A stretch of DNA of 64,000 bases from Nesterenkonia haasae (GTDB lineage: Bacteria; Actinomycetota; Actinomycetes; Actinomycetales; Micrococcaceae): assembly GCF_010119385.1 (NCBI RefSeq), contig NZ_VFIE01000019.1, positions 262,302 to 326,301 of the forward strand. The letters run 5' to 3'. Below, one piece after another: positions 17,041 through 25,794 of this stretch; the first letter of the stretch is position 1; every line of letters starts with the position of its first letter. The notes beneath the pieces are model-generated. The model was not told the origin of the DNA. It searched no databases and was given only the letters and a program-made list of their open reading frames with translations. The translations under genes and the position numbers were made by a program.

Positions 17041-17748
17041 ATGACGTCCGAGCTGAGTGACTTGCTTGTCCAGACCTGGGTGACGGGATGGGCCCGCACC
17101 CATGGCTATGAGGTGCGACATGAGGGCGCAGTGCATTCAGCACGCCTGGGTCAAGATGCTGAGCAGTGGGAGTACGTTGTCTTCGATCCGGAAGAGACCG
17201 AGCTTCGCAAAGTCGCCTCCGCTGTGAACAAGAGCCCCTCCCGTTTGCTGACGGTGATCGCAGAGCCCGAATCGGACATCCTGGGTGCTGAGGAGATCGA
17301 CGGGCTGGAACTCATCAGCGATGAGGAAAAGCTCATGGTGGTTGATATGGACACCCAAGATGTAGAGGACCCCATCACGCCGGAGACTTATTCCACCAGT
17401 CGCGAGGACTTTGACGGGTGGACGCTCTTCACGGTGCACCACGAGGACAATGTGGCCGCCCGCGGCCGTATGGCCGTGGTCGATGATTACGTCATCCTGG
17501 ACCGGATCTACACCTCCCCCGACTATCGGCGCCAGGGTTTGGGGACCTTTGTCACCCGCGCACTGCTGGCGATAGCCCATGAGCATGATGTTTCAGAGGG
17601 CCTGCTGGTGGCCACCGGCGACGGTCAAGAGCTGTATGAGTATCTCGGATGGACGCACTTGGGCAATGTGCATGTCTTTGGATCTCCCTCCACTAAGGGG
17701 AAGCCCCGCCCATCCCACTCTCAGATCGACGACGATATGGACGACTAG
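17041..17748 (+). CDS. GNAT-family N-acetyltransferase
   Basis: 235 residues from ATG 17041 (MTSELSDLL). The N-terminal half (1-130) is family-specific. The C-terminal half is a GNAT fold with a typical acetyl-CoA site, DRIYTSPDYRRQGLGTFVTRALL (R/QxxGxG/A at RRQGLG). The C-terminus is charged (DDDMDD). The substrate is unknown. It is divergent from trhO, in the conserved topA-helicase neighbourhood. Confidence 0.85.
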   Translation: MTSELSDLLVQTWVTGWARTHGYEVRHEGAVHSARLGQDAEQWEYVVFDPEETELRKVASAVNKSPSRLLTVIAEPESDILGAEEIDGLELISDEEKLMVVDMDTQDVEDPITPETYSTSREDFDGWTLFTVHHEDNVAARGRMAVVDDYVILDRIYTSPDYRRQGLGTFVTRALLAIAHEHDVSEGLLVATGDGQELYEYLGWTHLGNVHVFGSPSTKGKPRPSHSQIDDDMDD

Positions 17749-17874
17749 TCCCACCGCGCCGACTGTGCGGAGTTGTGACTACAGCCGGCACTCCAGCGGC
17801 AGCACGTCACGTCAGTTCCGCCGTGTCTGAACATAGATGGCAATGATGTGAACAATGCGTTAGAGTGGCGGGTA

Positions 17875-17945
17875 CTGCCACGGATTCTCTCGACACCCCG
17901 GCCGGATACGCGAGGCCTCGCCTCGGCCGCTCCTCCTCGTGGCAG
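17875..17945 (+). promoter_or_regulatory. Structured leader before the homocysteine methyltransferase-like gene
   Basis: Outer stem CTGCCACG (17875-17882) with CGTGGCAG (17938-17945). Inside is the hairpin CGAGGC-CTC-GCCTCG flanked by GGCC sequences that can extend it. The leader ends about 30 bp before ATG 17977. It does not match the SAM, SAH or cobalamin riboswitch cores as I know them. Confidence 0.45.
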
Positions 17946-17976
17946 CTTCATGTCCCACGACTGAAAGGAGCGGCGC

Positions 17977-19026
17977 ATGACCGCCCCCCATTCTCTAAAA
18001 GACCTACTCGACGCCGGACCCGTAATCTGTGCTGAAGGGTTTCTGTTCGAGCTGGAGCGCCGCGGCTATCTCACGGCCGGAGAGTTCGTCCCCGAGGTTG
18101 CCCTGGAACATCCTGAGGCATTGCGCACCCTGCACGTCGACTTCCAACGCGCCGGTTCTCATATTGTTGAGGCGTTCACTTATAACGGACACCGGGAGAA
18201 AATGCGGGTCATCGGCAAAGAGGATCTGCTGGAGCCGCTGAACCGGGCAGCTTTGCGGATAGCCCGCGAGGTCGCAAATTCCCGTCCAGGCGACTTTATG
18301 GCCGGCAACATATCCAATACCAACATCTGGGATCCCGCAGACGAACAGAAGCAGCGGGAGGTCCGCGCCATGTTCGATGAGATGGTCGGGTGGGCTGTGG
18401 AAGAAGGTGCGGACCTCATCATCGGAGAGACCTTCTACTATGCCGGTGAGGCGTACGCGGCGCTGGATGCCGCCAAGGCCTCGGGGCTCCCTGTGGTGCT
18501 GACTCTTGCCCCTATGGCGTTTGAAGAGATGGCCGACGGCGTGGGAGTGGTGGAGACCTGCCAGCGCCTGGAACAGGCTGGTGCTGATGTGGTGGGCCTG
18601 AACTGTTTCCGTGGGCCCGAGACCATGATGCCCTGGCTGAAGGAAATTCGGAACGCCGTCTCCTGCCATGTGGCGGCACTTCCTATCCCCTACCGCACGA
18701 CCGCACAGGAGCCGACATTCTTCAATCTGTCGGATGTGCGAGCTTCCGTGCCTTCCCCTCACGGACGCACCTTCCCTACAGCCCTGGATCCGCTGATGAT
18801 GAACCGCTATGAGGTAGGAGCGTTTGCCCGGGAGGCCTATGCCATGGGGATCAACTATCTCGGAGTATGTTGCGGGGCCTCCCCCATGCACATCCGGGAG
18901 GTGGCCGAGGCAGTGGGGCTTACGCCTCCGGCCAGCAGGTACTCCGAGAACATGAAGAATCACTTCATGTACGGCACCCATGACCGACTACCGGAGAACA
19001 TCTCTGCCCTGGGCCCCCGAGCCTGA
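17977..19026 (+). CDS. Homocysteine S-methyltransferase family protein (betaine-homocysteine methyltransferase-like)
   Basis: 349 residues with the pterin/BHMT-type barrel. The first zinc cysteine lies in GLNCFRGPETMM and the cysteine pair in YLGVCCGASPMHIREVAEA near the C-terminus, which matches the (G)GCC zinc signature. GETFYYAGEAYAALDAAK is the conserved ETF segment. It probably transfers a methyl group from betaine, dimethylsulfoniopropionate or S-methylmethionine to homocysteine; which one cannot be told. ATG 17977 follows AAAGGAG. A structured leader lies upstream. Confidence 0.85.
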   Translation: MTAPHSLKDLLDAGPVICAEGFLFELERRGYLTAGEFVPEVALEHPEALRTLHVDFQRAGSHIVEAFTYNGHREKMRVIGKEDLLEPLNRAALRIAREVANSRPGDFMAGNISNTNIWDPADEQKQREVRAMFDEMVGWAVEEGADLIIGETFYYAGEAYAALDAAKASGLPVVLTLAPMAFEEMADGVGVVETCQRLEQAGADVVGLNCFRGPETMMPWLKEIRNAVSCHVAALPIPYRTTAQEPTFFNLSDVRASVPSPHGRTFPTALDPLMMNRYEVGAFAREAYAMGINYLGVCCGASPMHIREVAEAVGLTPPASRYSENMKNHFMYGTHDRLPENISALGPRA

Positions 19027-19043
19027 CGGACTACTCTGGTGCG

Positions 19044-21437
19044 GTGACCCATGACGACGCCGCACTCGAGCTGCTCCGCGCAGCCGGACTTCCGCTGCGC
19101 GTCGGTAAGGGCTCGCCGATTAAGCGCATCCGAACGCTGCCGGCCCGTGAGGCGTCAACTGCTCCATGGCCAGTCTGGGTCCCTGCGGAGCTTCGGGCCG
19201 CCTACCGGCAGGTGGGGGTGCCGCAGCTGTATTCGCACCAGAGGCAGACTGTGGAGGCACTGCACGCCGGTCGCCATGTGATTGTGGCGACCGGAACGGC
19301 TTCGGGTAAGTCTTTGGCTACCCAGCTCCCGGGGCTTGCTGCAATCCTCGGCGTCCGCCCGGAGGCACCCAACGTCACGGCTCATCCGACCGGAGAGGCC
19401 ACGGTCCTCTACCTCTCCCCTACCAAAGCCCTAGCCGCTGATCAGTTGGATGCGCTGCAGGAACTGGCTGAGACCGTCGGGCACGTTGGGCCCTCCGGTG
19501 GAATCAGGCCAGCCACCTATGACGGTGACACGGACCCGGATGAACGCCGATGGGTCCGTCAGCACGCGAACGTGGTGATGACGAACCCGGATATGCTCAA
19601 CGCCGGCATCTTGCCGAACCACCGGGGCTGGGCCAGGTTCCTGTCGCGGTTGCGCTACGTGATCATCGATGAGGCGCATACGGCTCGGGGCATCTTCGGT
19701 TCGCATACGGCGCTGCTGCTGCGCCGCCTGCGCCGGGTGGCCAGATCCTACGGAGCAGACCCGGTGTTCACAGGTGCATCGGCAACCAGTGGTGATCCGG
19801 CGTCGTCGTTCTCCCGCCTGATCGGGGAGGTGAGCACTGAGGTGTTGCCGGTGACGGTCGATGGTTCGCCACACGGCCCGGTAGATGTCTACCTGTGGGA
19901 GTCGAGCCCATCAGACAACACCGGCGACAATGATGCGCCGCTGAAGCGCAGCCTGACCGTTGAGGCTGCCGATGTGCTCTCCTCACTGATGGTGGCGGGA
20001 CACCGAACCCTGGCGTTCATCAAGTCGCGCCGCGGCGCCGAGACCATTGCTGCGATAGCTCGTGATCATCTCCTGGACGTTGACCCGGCCTTGAAGGAGC
20101 GGGTAGCCACTTACCGTTCCGGCTACCTGAAGGAGGAGCGCCGGGAGTTGGAGGAGAACCTGCGGTCTGGGGCCCTTCTGGGGGTGGCATCGACCCCCGC
20201 CTTGGAGTTGGGTATCGACATTTCTGGGCTTGATGCGGTGGTGATCGCGGGCTGGCCCGGGACCAGGGCGGGGTTCTTCCAGCAGTTGGGCCGAGCAGGA
20301 AGGGCAGCTGATACGGCCCAGCGCAGCGCAGCGTTCTTTATTGCCGGGGACGACCCGCTGGATGCTTACCTTTTGGAGAACCCTGAGGCGATATTCGACA
20401 CTCCTGTGGAGGATGCGGTCACTGACCCGCACAACCCGCATGTGGCGGCTCCACATCTGCTGGCTGCGGCTCAGGAGTTGCCGCTGACGCCTGATGATGT
20501 GGCTGAGGCGGGGCTTTTCGGAGGCCTGAGTTGGTTGGTGAACTCGCTGACTGATCAGGGGCATTTGCGACGCCGGCCGCGCGGCTGGTTCTTTGCCCAT
20601 GACGATGTTTCCGCAGCCTCGTGGGTGAAGATTCGTTCCGATGGGGATGGTCCGTACACGATCGTCAACGCCGAAGATGGAACTGTGGTCGGAGAAATGG
20701 GCTCTGCGCAAGTGCAGCCACAGGCCCATCCGCAGGCGGTGTATGTCCACCAGGGCCGCAGCTTCATTGTTGAAGAGCTGGATGTGGAGCAGAACGCGGT
20801 ACTGGTCAATCCGGCCAATCCGCCGTTCTACACTCAGGCGCGGGAGACCACCTCCATTGCCGTGGTGGAGGATTTGGAGGATGAGGTCTGGGGAGCATTT
20901 CACCTGCATTTCGGAACGGTGGAGGTCACCAGCACCGTAGTGGGGTTTCAACGCAAGGCTCTGGGCAGTTCTGAGGTGCTCTCCGATGAGCCTCTGGACC
21001 TGCCCCCCTCGACGCTGCGCACCCAGGCGATGTGGATCACGGCACCGGAAACAGCACTCCAGCAGGCTGGGGTGATCGTGGAGCATATCCCCGGTGCGCT
21101 GCATGCAGCGGAGCACGCGATGATAGGACTGCTCCCGCTGCTGACGAGCTCGGACCGTTGGGATATCGGGGGCGTTTCCACCGCGTTGCACCGGGACACC
21201 GAGCTGCCGTCGATTTTTGTCTATGACGGGCACCCAGGTGGTGCTGGGTTCGCTGAGCGGGGTTTCCGGACTGCCCGGGAGTGGATTGCGGCCACGGCTG
21301 GCGCTATCGAGGCATGCAGTTGCCCGGATGGCTGCCCCAGCTGTGTGCAGTCACCGAAATGCGGCAACCGCAACTCCCCGCTGCATAAGCAGGGTGCCCT
21401 GAACCTTCTCCGGGCAGTTTTGAGCGCGAAGCCTTAG
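19044..21437 (+). CDS. DEAD/DEAH-box helicase with DUF1998 zinc domain (YprA/MrfA-like)
   Basis: 797 residues from GTG 19044. Walker A is ATGTASGKS, motif II DEAH (VIIDEAHTARG), motif III GASATSG, and motif VI is in FFQQLGRAGRAADTAQ. The C-terminal DUF1998 region carries four cysteines (CSCPDGCPSCVQSPKC). Family members are repair helicases; B. subtilis MrfA acts on mitomycin damage. It is the actinobacterial tad-neighbourhood helicase (Rv3649-like). In this window its usual neighbour, the flp gene, lies 37 kb away. It is convergent with the TetR gene with a 5-bp gap. Confidence 0.93.
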   Translation: MTHDDAALELLRAAGLPLRVGKGSPIKRIRTLPAREASTAPWPVWVPAELRAAYRQVGVPQLYSHQRQTVEALHAGRHVIVATGTASGKSLATQLPGLAAILGVRPEAPNVTAHPTGEATVLYLSPTKALAADQLDALQELAETVGHVGPSGGIRPATYDGDTDPDERRWVRQHANVVMTNPDMLNAGILPNHRGWARFLSRLRYVIIDEAHTARGIFGSHTALLLRRLRRVARSYGADPVFTGASATSGDPASSFSRLIGEVSTEVLPVTVDGSPHGPVDVYLWESSPSDNTGDNDAPLKRSLTVEAADVLSSLMVAGHRTLAFIKSRRGAETIAAIARDHLLDVDPALKERVATYRSGYLKEERRELEENLRSGALLGVASTPALELGIDISGLDAVVIAGWPGTRAGFFQQLGRAGRAADTAQRSAAFFIAGDDPLDAYLLENPEAIFDTPVEDAVTDPHNPHVAAPHLLAAAQELPLTPDDVAEAGLFGGLSWLVNSLTDQGHLRRRPRGWFFAHDDVSAASWVKIRSDGDGPYTIVNAEDGTVVGEMGSAQVQPQAHPQAVYVHQGRSFIVEELDVEQNAVLVNPANPPFYTQARETTSIAVVEDLEDEVWGAFHLHFGTVEVTSTVVGFQRKALGSSEVLSDEPLDLPPSTLRTQAMWITAPETALQQAGVIVEHIPGALHAAEHAMIGLLPLLTSSDRWDIGGVSTALHRDTELPSIFVYDGHPGGAGFAERGFRTAREWIAATAGAIEACSCPDGCPSCVQSPKCGNRNSPLHKQGALNLLRAVLSAKP

Positions 21438-21442
21438 CGGTG

Positions 21443-22153
21443 TTAGGTCAGCGATGCCTGATTGTCACTAATGAGCGCTCGGTAGCCCGCGACGCCTGCC
21501 CGGGCGCTCTGCTGGATAGTCCCGAGTTCATCGACACTGCGCAGAATCGCGCGCACCGAAGTTCGAGCCGCCGCGTCAGCAAAGCGGTGCATCTCCTCCA
21601 GTCCGAGGCTCTCGACGTGGAACCGATACTGGCTTCCTTCATTGAGGTTCAGGGCGGTGCGAACAAATTCTGAGGGGTCAATGGGGTCGAATTCGCCGGC
21701 GAGGACACCGTCTTCGACGATCGTCAGCAGCCGAGCGAACAGTTCCCTATAGTCGGAATGGAAATCACTGAAAACATCGGGCTGATGATTGGCAGCCTCT
21801 TCCAAATCAAAGAAATTCAGCGGAGCGGAGCACATTTGCACGACGTCGTGGTAGAGGACAATGTAGAGCCTGACGCCTGCGGACTCTGGGCGGTCTGACA
21901 GGGCACGGGCCGCTGTGAGCGAGACGCGATTCTGGTCCATGATGGCGCGCAGAATTTCATCTTTCGAACGGAACCAGTAGTAGATTGAAGACTGCCGCAG
22001 TCCTGAGCTCTCCGCAATCTCGGTCATGCGCGTGGCTTTGAAGCCCTTTTGGGCGAACAGCTCAGCCGCCGTTGTGATGATTTCTTCGCGCGGGTCATCG
22101 GGCACGATTCCACTTTGCCGCGGGCGTCCCCCAAGCGCTGCTGACTTTCCCAT
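21443..22153 (-). CDS. TetR-family regulator
   Basis: 236 residues from ATG 22153. The helix-turn-helix is EEIITTAAELFAQKGFKATRMTEIAESSGLRQSSIYYWFRSKDEIL split across residues about 20-65. The C-terminal ligand domain has no motif that I can assign. It is the last gene of the block and is separated from the binding-protein gene by a 12-bp-stem hairpin. The two TTTC-N11-GAAA palindromes at 24.1 and 31.4 kb are its best candidate operators (inference). Confidence 0.88.
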   Translation of the reverse strand: MGKSAALGGRPRQSGIVPDDPREEIITTAAELFAQKGFKATRMTEIAESSGLRQSSIYYWFRSKDEILRAIMDQNRVSLTAARALSDRPESAGVRLYIVLYHDVVQMCSAPLNFFDLEEAANHQPDVFSDFHSDYRELFARLLTIVEDGVLAGEFDPIDPSEFVRTALNLNEGSQYRFHVESLGLEEMHRFADAAARTSVRAILRSVDELGTIQQSARAGVAGYRALISDNQASLT

Positions 22154-22216
22154 GCTCCGATGGTATCGAGTTCGGCTGCAGCCAGACACCTGACCTCGTG
22201 CGCCCAACGCAGCGGA

Positions 22217-22260
22217 AACGGACCCGGGCTGGCATCGGTAGTCACTGTCCCGGGTCCGTT
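22217..22260 (-). terminator. Hairpin after the binding-protein gene
   Basis: Perfect 12-bp inverted repeat, AACGGACCCGGG (22217-22228) and CCCGGGTCCGTT (22249-22260), loop 20 nt. It lies between the binding-protein stop (22280) and the TetR start (22153). It is a likely terminator or attenuator. Confidence 0.65.
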
Positions 22261-22279
22261 CGCGGTACGTCGCTGAGCC

Positions 22280-23263
22280 TCAGTCGGCGAATAGTGCCTC
22301 GTAATCTTCGGGGAGTTCATCAATGATTCCGAACTCGACAGCAGCTTCTGCGTAGTCTTCCAGGGCGTCGATGTCATTGTCGTTGGGGAACATCGGCAGG
22401 TTCACATCGTCGATGTAGTCCGCATCGAAGCCCATTTCCTCGACAGCAACTTCCCGCACCAGCTCCGGATTCTCGCCCGCGAAGTCATTGATCTCTGTCA
22501 TTGCCTCACGGAACGACTCGACGACTTCCGGGCTTTCCTCTGCGAAGGTTTCTGAGGTGGACCAGAAACCGCCGACTTGTTCGGGGAAGGACTGCGCCCC
22601 GGGGGCTATCAGCCACTCGTAGCCGGCGTCGAGCCCTGGGGCCAGGAACGGCTCGGACACCCAGATGGCATCGACGTCGCCGCGTTCGAGCGCTTCGCTC
22701 ATGTCAGAGAACGGCAGCTGGGTCCAGGTGAGGTCTGAGTGATCGAGCCCGAGGTTGTCGAACGCGGTCCGAATGTGGACCTCGCCAATGTTCTGGAGGG
22801 TGTTGACGGCGATGTTTGCACCTTCGAGATCCTCTGGCTCGTCAAAGCCGTTGTCCGGCAGAGTCAGCAGACCGTGATCGTCGTCTTCGAACTCTCCGTG
22901 CGGCGCCCATGAGGGGTGGACCAATTGCAGAGGAAGCCCTTCTCCCAGGGCGGCCAATTGACTGACCGTGTTGGAGTACCCGAACTGGTATTCGCCGCTG
23001 AGCACGGCAGGAATGACCGCGGCACCGCCGTCAGCGAAACTGATGTCCACATCCAGTCCGTGCTCCTCAAAGATGCCCTCCGAGACGCCGAGGAAGAGCG
23101 GAGCACTCAGAATTCCATTGAGCGTGCCGACGCTGATCTCGACTGCTTCTTCGCTATTGGTGCCAGGCTCAGTCTCTGCGTCCGCGCTGCCGCACGCGGA
23201 GAGTAAGAGCGTACCCATGAGCAAACCGCCCAGGGTTGTTTTAGGTAATGTGCGAGCGTTCAT
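22280..23263 (-). CDS. ABC importer substrate-binding lipoprotein (NMT1/SsuA-like)
   Basis: 327 residues. The signal peptide ends in lipobox LSAC (cysteine near residue 24). The mature protein has an NMT1/THI5-like fold: VGTLNGILSAPLFLGVSEGIFEEHGLDVDI, then GDVDAIWVSEPFLAPGLDAGYEW. The family binds sulfonates, nitrate, taurine, pyrimidines or aromatic acids. No residue here fixes the ligand. It is 30 bp after the ATPase and shares its transcript from the 24.1 kb promoter. Confidence 0.87.
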   Translation of the reverse strand: MNARTLPKTTLGGLLMGTLLLSACGSADAETEPGTNSEEAVEISVGTLNGILSAPLFLGVSEGIFEEHGLDVDISFADGGAAVIPAVLSGEYQFGYSNTVSQLAALGEGLPLQLVHPSWAPHGEFEDDDHGLLTLPDNGFDEPEDLEGANIAVNTLQNIGEVHIRTAFDNLGLDHSDLTWTQLPFSDMSEALERGDVDAIWVSEPFLAPGLDAGYEWLIAPGAQSFPEQVGGFWSTSETFAEESPEVVESFREAMTEINDFAGENPELVREVAVEEMGFDADYIDDVNLPMFPNDNDIDALEDYAEAAVEFGIIDELPEDYEALFAD

Positions 23264-23292
23264 CGTGTGTTCTCCTGTGACTGGATGGGTGT

Positions 23293-24078
23293 TCAGGTCG
23301 TAGTGAGATTGGCATCACGAACCATCTCTCGAATGCGTCCGAAGACGTGTCCCCTCAGATGCGCGAAGCCGGGCTGAGACTTGGTGTCGATTTGGTCTCT
23401 TGGGTAGGGCAGTGGGATGTCAACGATTTCGGCCACCCGGCTGGGCGAGCGACTCACGATCGCCACACGATTGCTCAGGTAGACGGACTCATCAACGTCA
23501 TGGGTGACGAATAGGACCGTGGTGCCAGTCTCTTCCTGCACCCGCAGCAGCAGGTCTTCCAGATCGGCACGGGTTTGTGCGTCAACGGAGGCGAAGGGCT
23601 CGTCCATGATCAACACCTTGGGCCGGTAGGCAATGGCACGGGCGATGGCGACCCGCTGCTGCATTCCGCCTGAGAGCTGGAAGGGGCGTTTCTCTGCAGC
23701 ATCCCCCAGCCCGACCTCCTGGAGTGCGCGTGTGATGCGTTCCCGTCGGTCGGCGGCATCGATGCCCTTCTTCATCAACGGCAGCTCGACGTTCTTAGCG
23801 ACCGTCATCCACGGCATCAGCGACCGGGCGTAGTCCTGGAAGACCACGGCGAAGTCCCTCGGTGGTCCGCTGACAACTTCGCCATCGAAGGTCACACTGC
23901 CACCGGTGGGCGCATCAAGTCCCGCGATGCACCGCAGGAGAGTGGTCTTGCCAGCTCCGGAGGGCCCCACCAGTGTGAAGATCTCTCCCTCATGCACTTC
24001 AAAGGACATGCCGGACACGGCTGTGAATCCACCATCCTTACCCGGGTAGGTTTTCTCTAAGCCTGAAACGACGAGCAT
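23293..24078 (-). CDS. ABC importer ATPase (SsuB/TauB-like)
   Basis: 261 residues with Walker A VGPSGAGKTT, Q-loop VVFQDYARSLMPWMTV, signature LSGGMQQRVAIARA and Walker B VLIMDEPFASVD. Energises uptake through the two permeases encoded upstream. It is the first gene of a three-gene unit (ATPase, binding protein, TetR) with its own promoter and palindrome at 24098-24122. Confidence 0.9.
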   Translation of the reverse strand: MLVVSGLEKTYPGKDGGFTAVSGMSFEVHEGEIFTLVGPSGAGKTTLLRCIAGLDAPTGGSVTFDGEVVSGPPRDFAVVFQDYARSLMPWMTVAKNVELPLMKKGIDAADRRERITRALQEVGLGDAAEKRPFQLSGGMQQRVAIARAIAYRPKVLIMDEPFASVDAQTRADLEDLLLRVQEETGTTVLFVTHDVDESVYLSNRVAIVSRSPSRVAEIVDIPLPYPRDQIDTKSQPGFAHLRGHVFGRIREMVRDANLTTT

Positions 24079-24097
24079 ATGATTGCCTTTCGGTCGT

Positions 24098-24122
24098 ATT
24101 TCAACGACATATTGAAATTATA
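24098..24122 (-). promoter_or_regulatory. Promoter with TTTC-N11-GAAA operator
   Basis: Perfect inverted repeat: ATTTCAA (24098-24104) and TTGAAAT (24112-24118) with a 7-nt spacer. A consensus -10 TATAAT on the minus strand (complement 24117-24122) overlaps its upstream end, so the palindrome covers the transcription start. The upstream gene ends at 24179. The same pattern recurs at 31413-31435. Confidence 0.7.
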
Positions 24123-24178
24123 GAAGTGTCACATTTCTTTTCATTGTCGGAGGTGTTACAGGGTAGTTTCATTTCTCG

Positions 24179-24970
24179 TCATGAACTGCGATCTCCGCGC
24201 GGGTCGCTCCACCGAAGGAGGCGCCGCTCGACCAAGGTGTAGAGGAACGTCAGGGTGAAGCCGAGAATCCCGAGAATGAGGATTCCAGACCACATAGTCA
24301 GCAGCTGAAACGTTGCCTGCGCCTGAGTAATCACGAATCCGAGGCCCCGTTGCACACCCACCATCTCGCTGGTGACCATCAGGATCAGGCTCAGCGGAAT
24401 AGCAATGCGGATTCCTACCAAGATGCGGGGCAGCACTGCCGGCAGGATCACGTAGAGCTGCCGCTGCGTGCCTGAGACCTGGAATGCTCGGGCGGTATCG
24501 CTCAGCGTGCGGTCCACCCGCCGTGCACCGTCTGCGGTACTGAGCAGCACCGGCCAGACGCAGCCTAGGGCAATGAGGAAGATCTTCATCTCACTGCTGA
24601 CGCCGAAGAGCATCATGGCGAAGGGAATCAGCGCGGTGGCTGGAATCGCCCGGGCGAACTCCAAGGTCGGGGAGACTGTTTGTTCCACTACAGGCAGCTG
24701 CCCGATGATGAGGCCGATCACGACGCCAAAGACAATGGCGAGACTGAGGCCTCCGGCGAGCGTCTGAAGACTCGCCAGGATGTTGGTCACACCCTCAGCA
24801 GTCGTCCAGTAGTTCCACGCTTGTTCGAGAATCGCACGCAGCGGCGGGAAGTACGCGTTATTGCTGTGCTCGGAGATCAAGAACCACGCAGTGACGGCAG
24901 CGACGGCGCCGAAGGTGCCGAACGCCAAACGGCCACGGTCAGTTGTTGATGCAGCAACCAGTGTTTTCAT
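24179..24970 (-). CDS. ABC importer permease (SsuC-like)
   Basis: 263 residues with about six membrane helices and the binding-protein-dependent permease EAA loop (ARAFQVSGTQRQLYVILPAVLPRILVGIRIAIP). It overlaps the upstream permease by 4 bp. Two separate permeases suggest a heterodimeric channel rather than the homodimer of SsuC. Confidence 0.88.
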   Translation of the reverse strand: MKTLVAASTTDRGRLAFGTFGAVAAVTAWFLISEHSNNAYFPPLRAILEQAWNYWTTAEGVTNILASLQTLAGGLSLAIVFGVVIGLIIGQLPVVEQTVSPTLEFARAIPATALIPFAMMLFGVSSEMKIFLIALGCVWPVLLSTADGARRVDRTLSDTARAFQVSGTQRQLYVILPAVLPRILVGIRIAIPLSLILMVTSEMVGVQRGLGFVITQAQATFQLLTMWSGILILGILGFTLTFLYTLVERRLLRWSDPRGDRSS

Positions 24971-25794
24971 GCTGTGCCTCCGAGACCATGCGTGGCGAAG
25001 AGCTTGTTTTCCAAGCGTCGGACAAGACCGTTGAGTAGGATTCCTGCAGCGCCGCTGAGCGCAATGTAGGCGTACATCCGTGCAGGGTTGCCCACACTGC
25101 GGGACATCGTGATCTCATAGCCGATACCCGGCATCTGAATAATGATCTCCGCGGTGACGATGAGTATCAGCGAGGTGGAGGTCGCGAGTCGGACCGCTGT
25201 GGCCAGATAGGGGAGCATACTCGGCAGTTGGATCCACCGAATGCGCTGCCAGAGCGAAAAGCTGTAAGAACGGGCGGTATCGAGCGCCACCGGGTGGGCT
25301 GCGCGCACTCCGATGATCGCAGGAACCAACACCTGCCAGAAGGCCGCAAACACCGCGAGAAACAGCGCTGACTGTGACCCAGTGCCGATGGTCAGCACCA
25401 CCAGCGGTATGAGCGCCACTGATGGCACGGGCCGCAGGAACTCAATGATGGGTCGCAGGATGGCCTCGAGGGGAACGATGAGTCCGAGCAGCACTCCGAC
25501 TATGGTTCCCAGGCCTACGGAGAGCAGGATCGCCATGAGCCAGGTGGATAGTGTGCTGGAGAGCGCGCTGCCCAGTGCGGGCGCTGAGAGCTCCTGGATC
25601 AGCGCGGCTGCGATCTCGCTCGCGGGAGGGAAGTAGGTTGCAGGCAGCGCTCCATTCTGCGTCAAGAGCTCTTGCAACCCGATGAGCCCGAGAATGAACA
25701 CCGTGGGTAGGATGTAGCGGCCCAGAGTGCGCCGGTGCGTGGTGACCCAGACCATCTGCTTGGACGTGCGCGGAGGTGCAGTGACAGTTGTCAT
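24967..25794 (-). CDS. ABC importer permease (SsuC-like), second subunit
   Basis: 275 residues. The EAA loop is ARSYSFSLWQRIRWIQLPSMLPYLATAVRLATSTS. It overlaps both the FAD monooxygenase gene and the next permease by 4 bp, which ties transport to the catabolic enzymes in a single transcript. Confidence 0.88.
   Translation of the reverse strand: MTTVTAPPRTSKQMVWVTTHRRTLGRYILPTVFILGLIGLQELLTQNGALPATYFPPASEIAAALIQELSAPALGSALSSTLSTWLMAILLSVGLGTIVGVLLGLIVPLEAILRPIIEFLRPVPSVALIPLVVLTIGTGSQSALFLAVFAAFWQVLVPAIIGVRAAHPVALDTARSYSFSLWQRIRWIQLPSMLPYLATAVRLATSTSLILIVTAEIIIQMPGIGYEITMSRSVGNPARMYAYIALSGAAGILLNGLVRRLENKLFATHGLGGTA

Noticed and set aside
17875-17945. SAM, SAH or cobalamin riboswitch before the methyltransferase-like gene
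   Set aside because: The conserved cores of those classes, as I know them, are not present; kept only as an unnamed structured leader.
18004-18981. 325-codon reading opposite the homocysteine methyltransferase
   Set aside because: Shadow of a gene with clear zinc-binding cysteines.
19983-21233. 416-codon reading on the minus strand inside the helicase
   Set aside because: The plus-strand helicase has all motifs over the same span; the antisense reading is composition-driven.
19044-21437. Type I restriction or defence helicase
   Set aside because: The DUF1998 four-cysteine end and tad neighbourhood fit the housekeeping YprA/MrfA group; no nuclease or methylase partner is adjacent.
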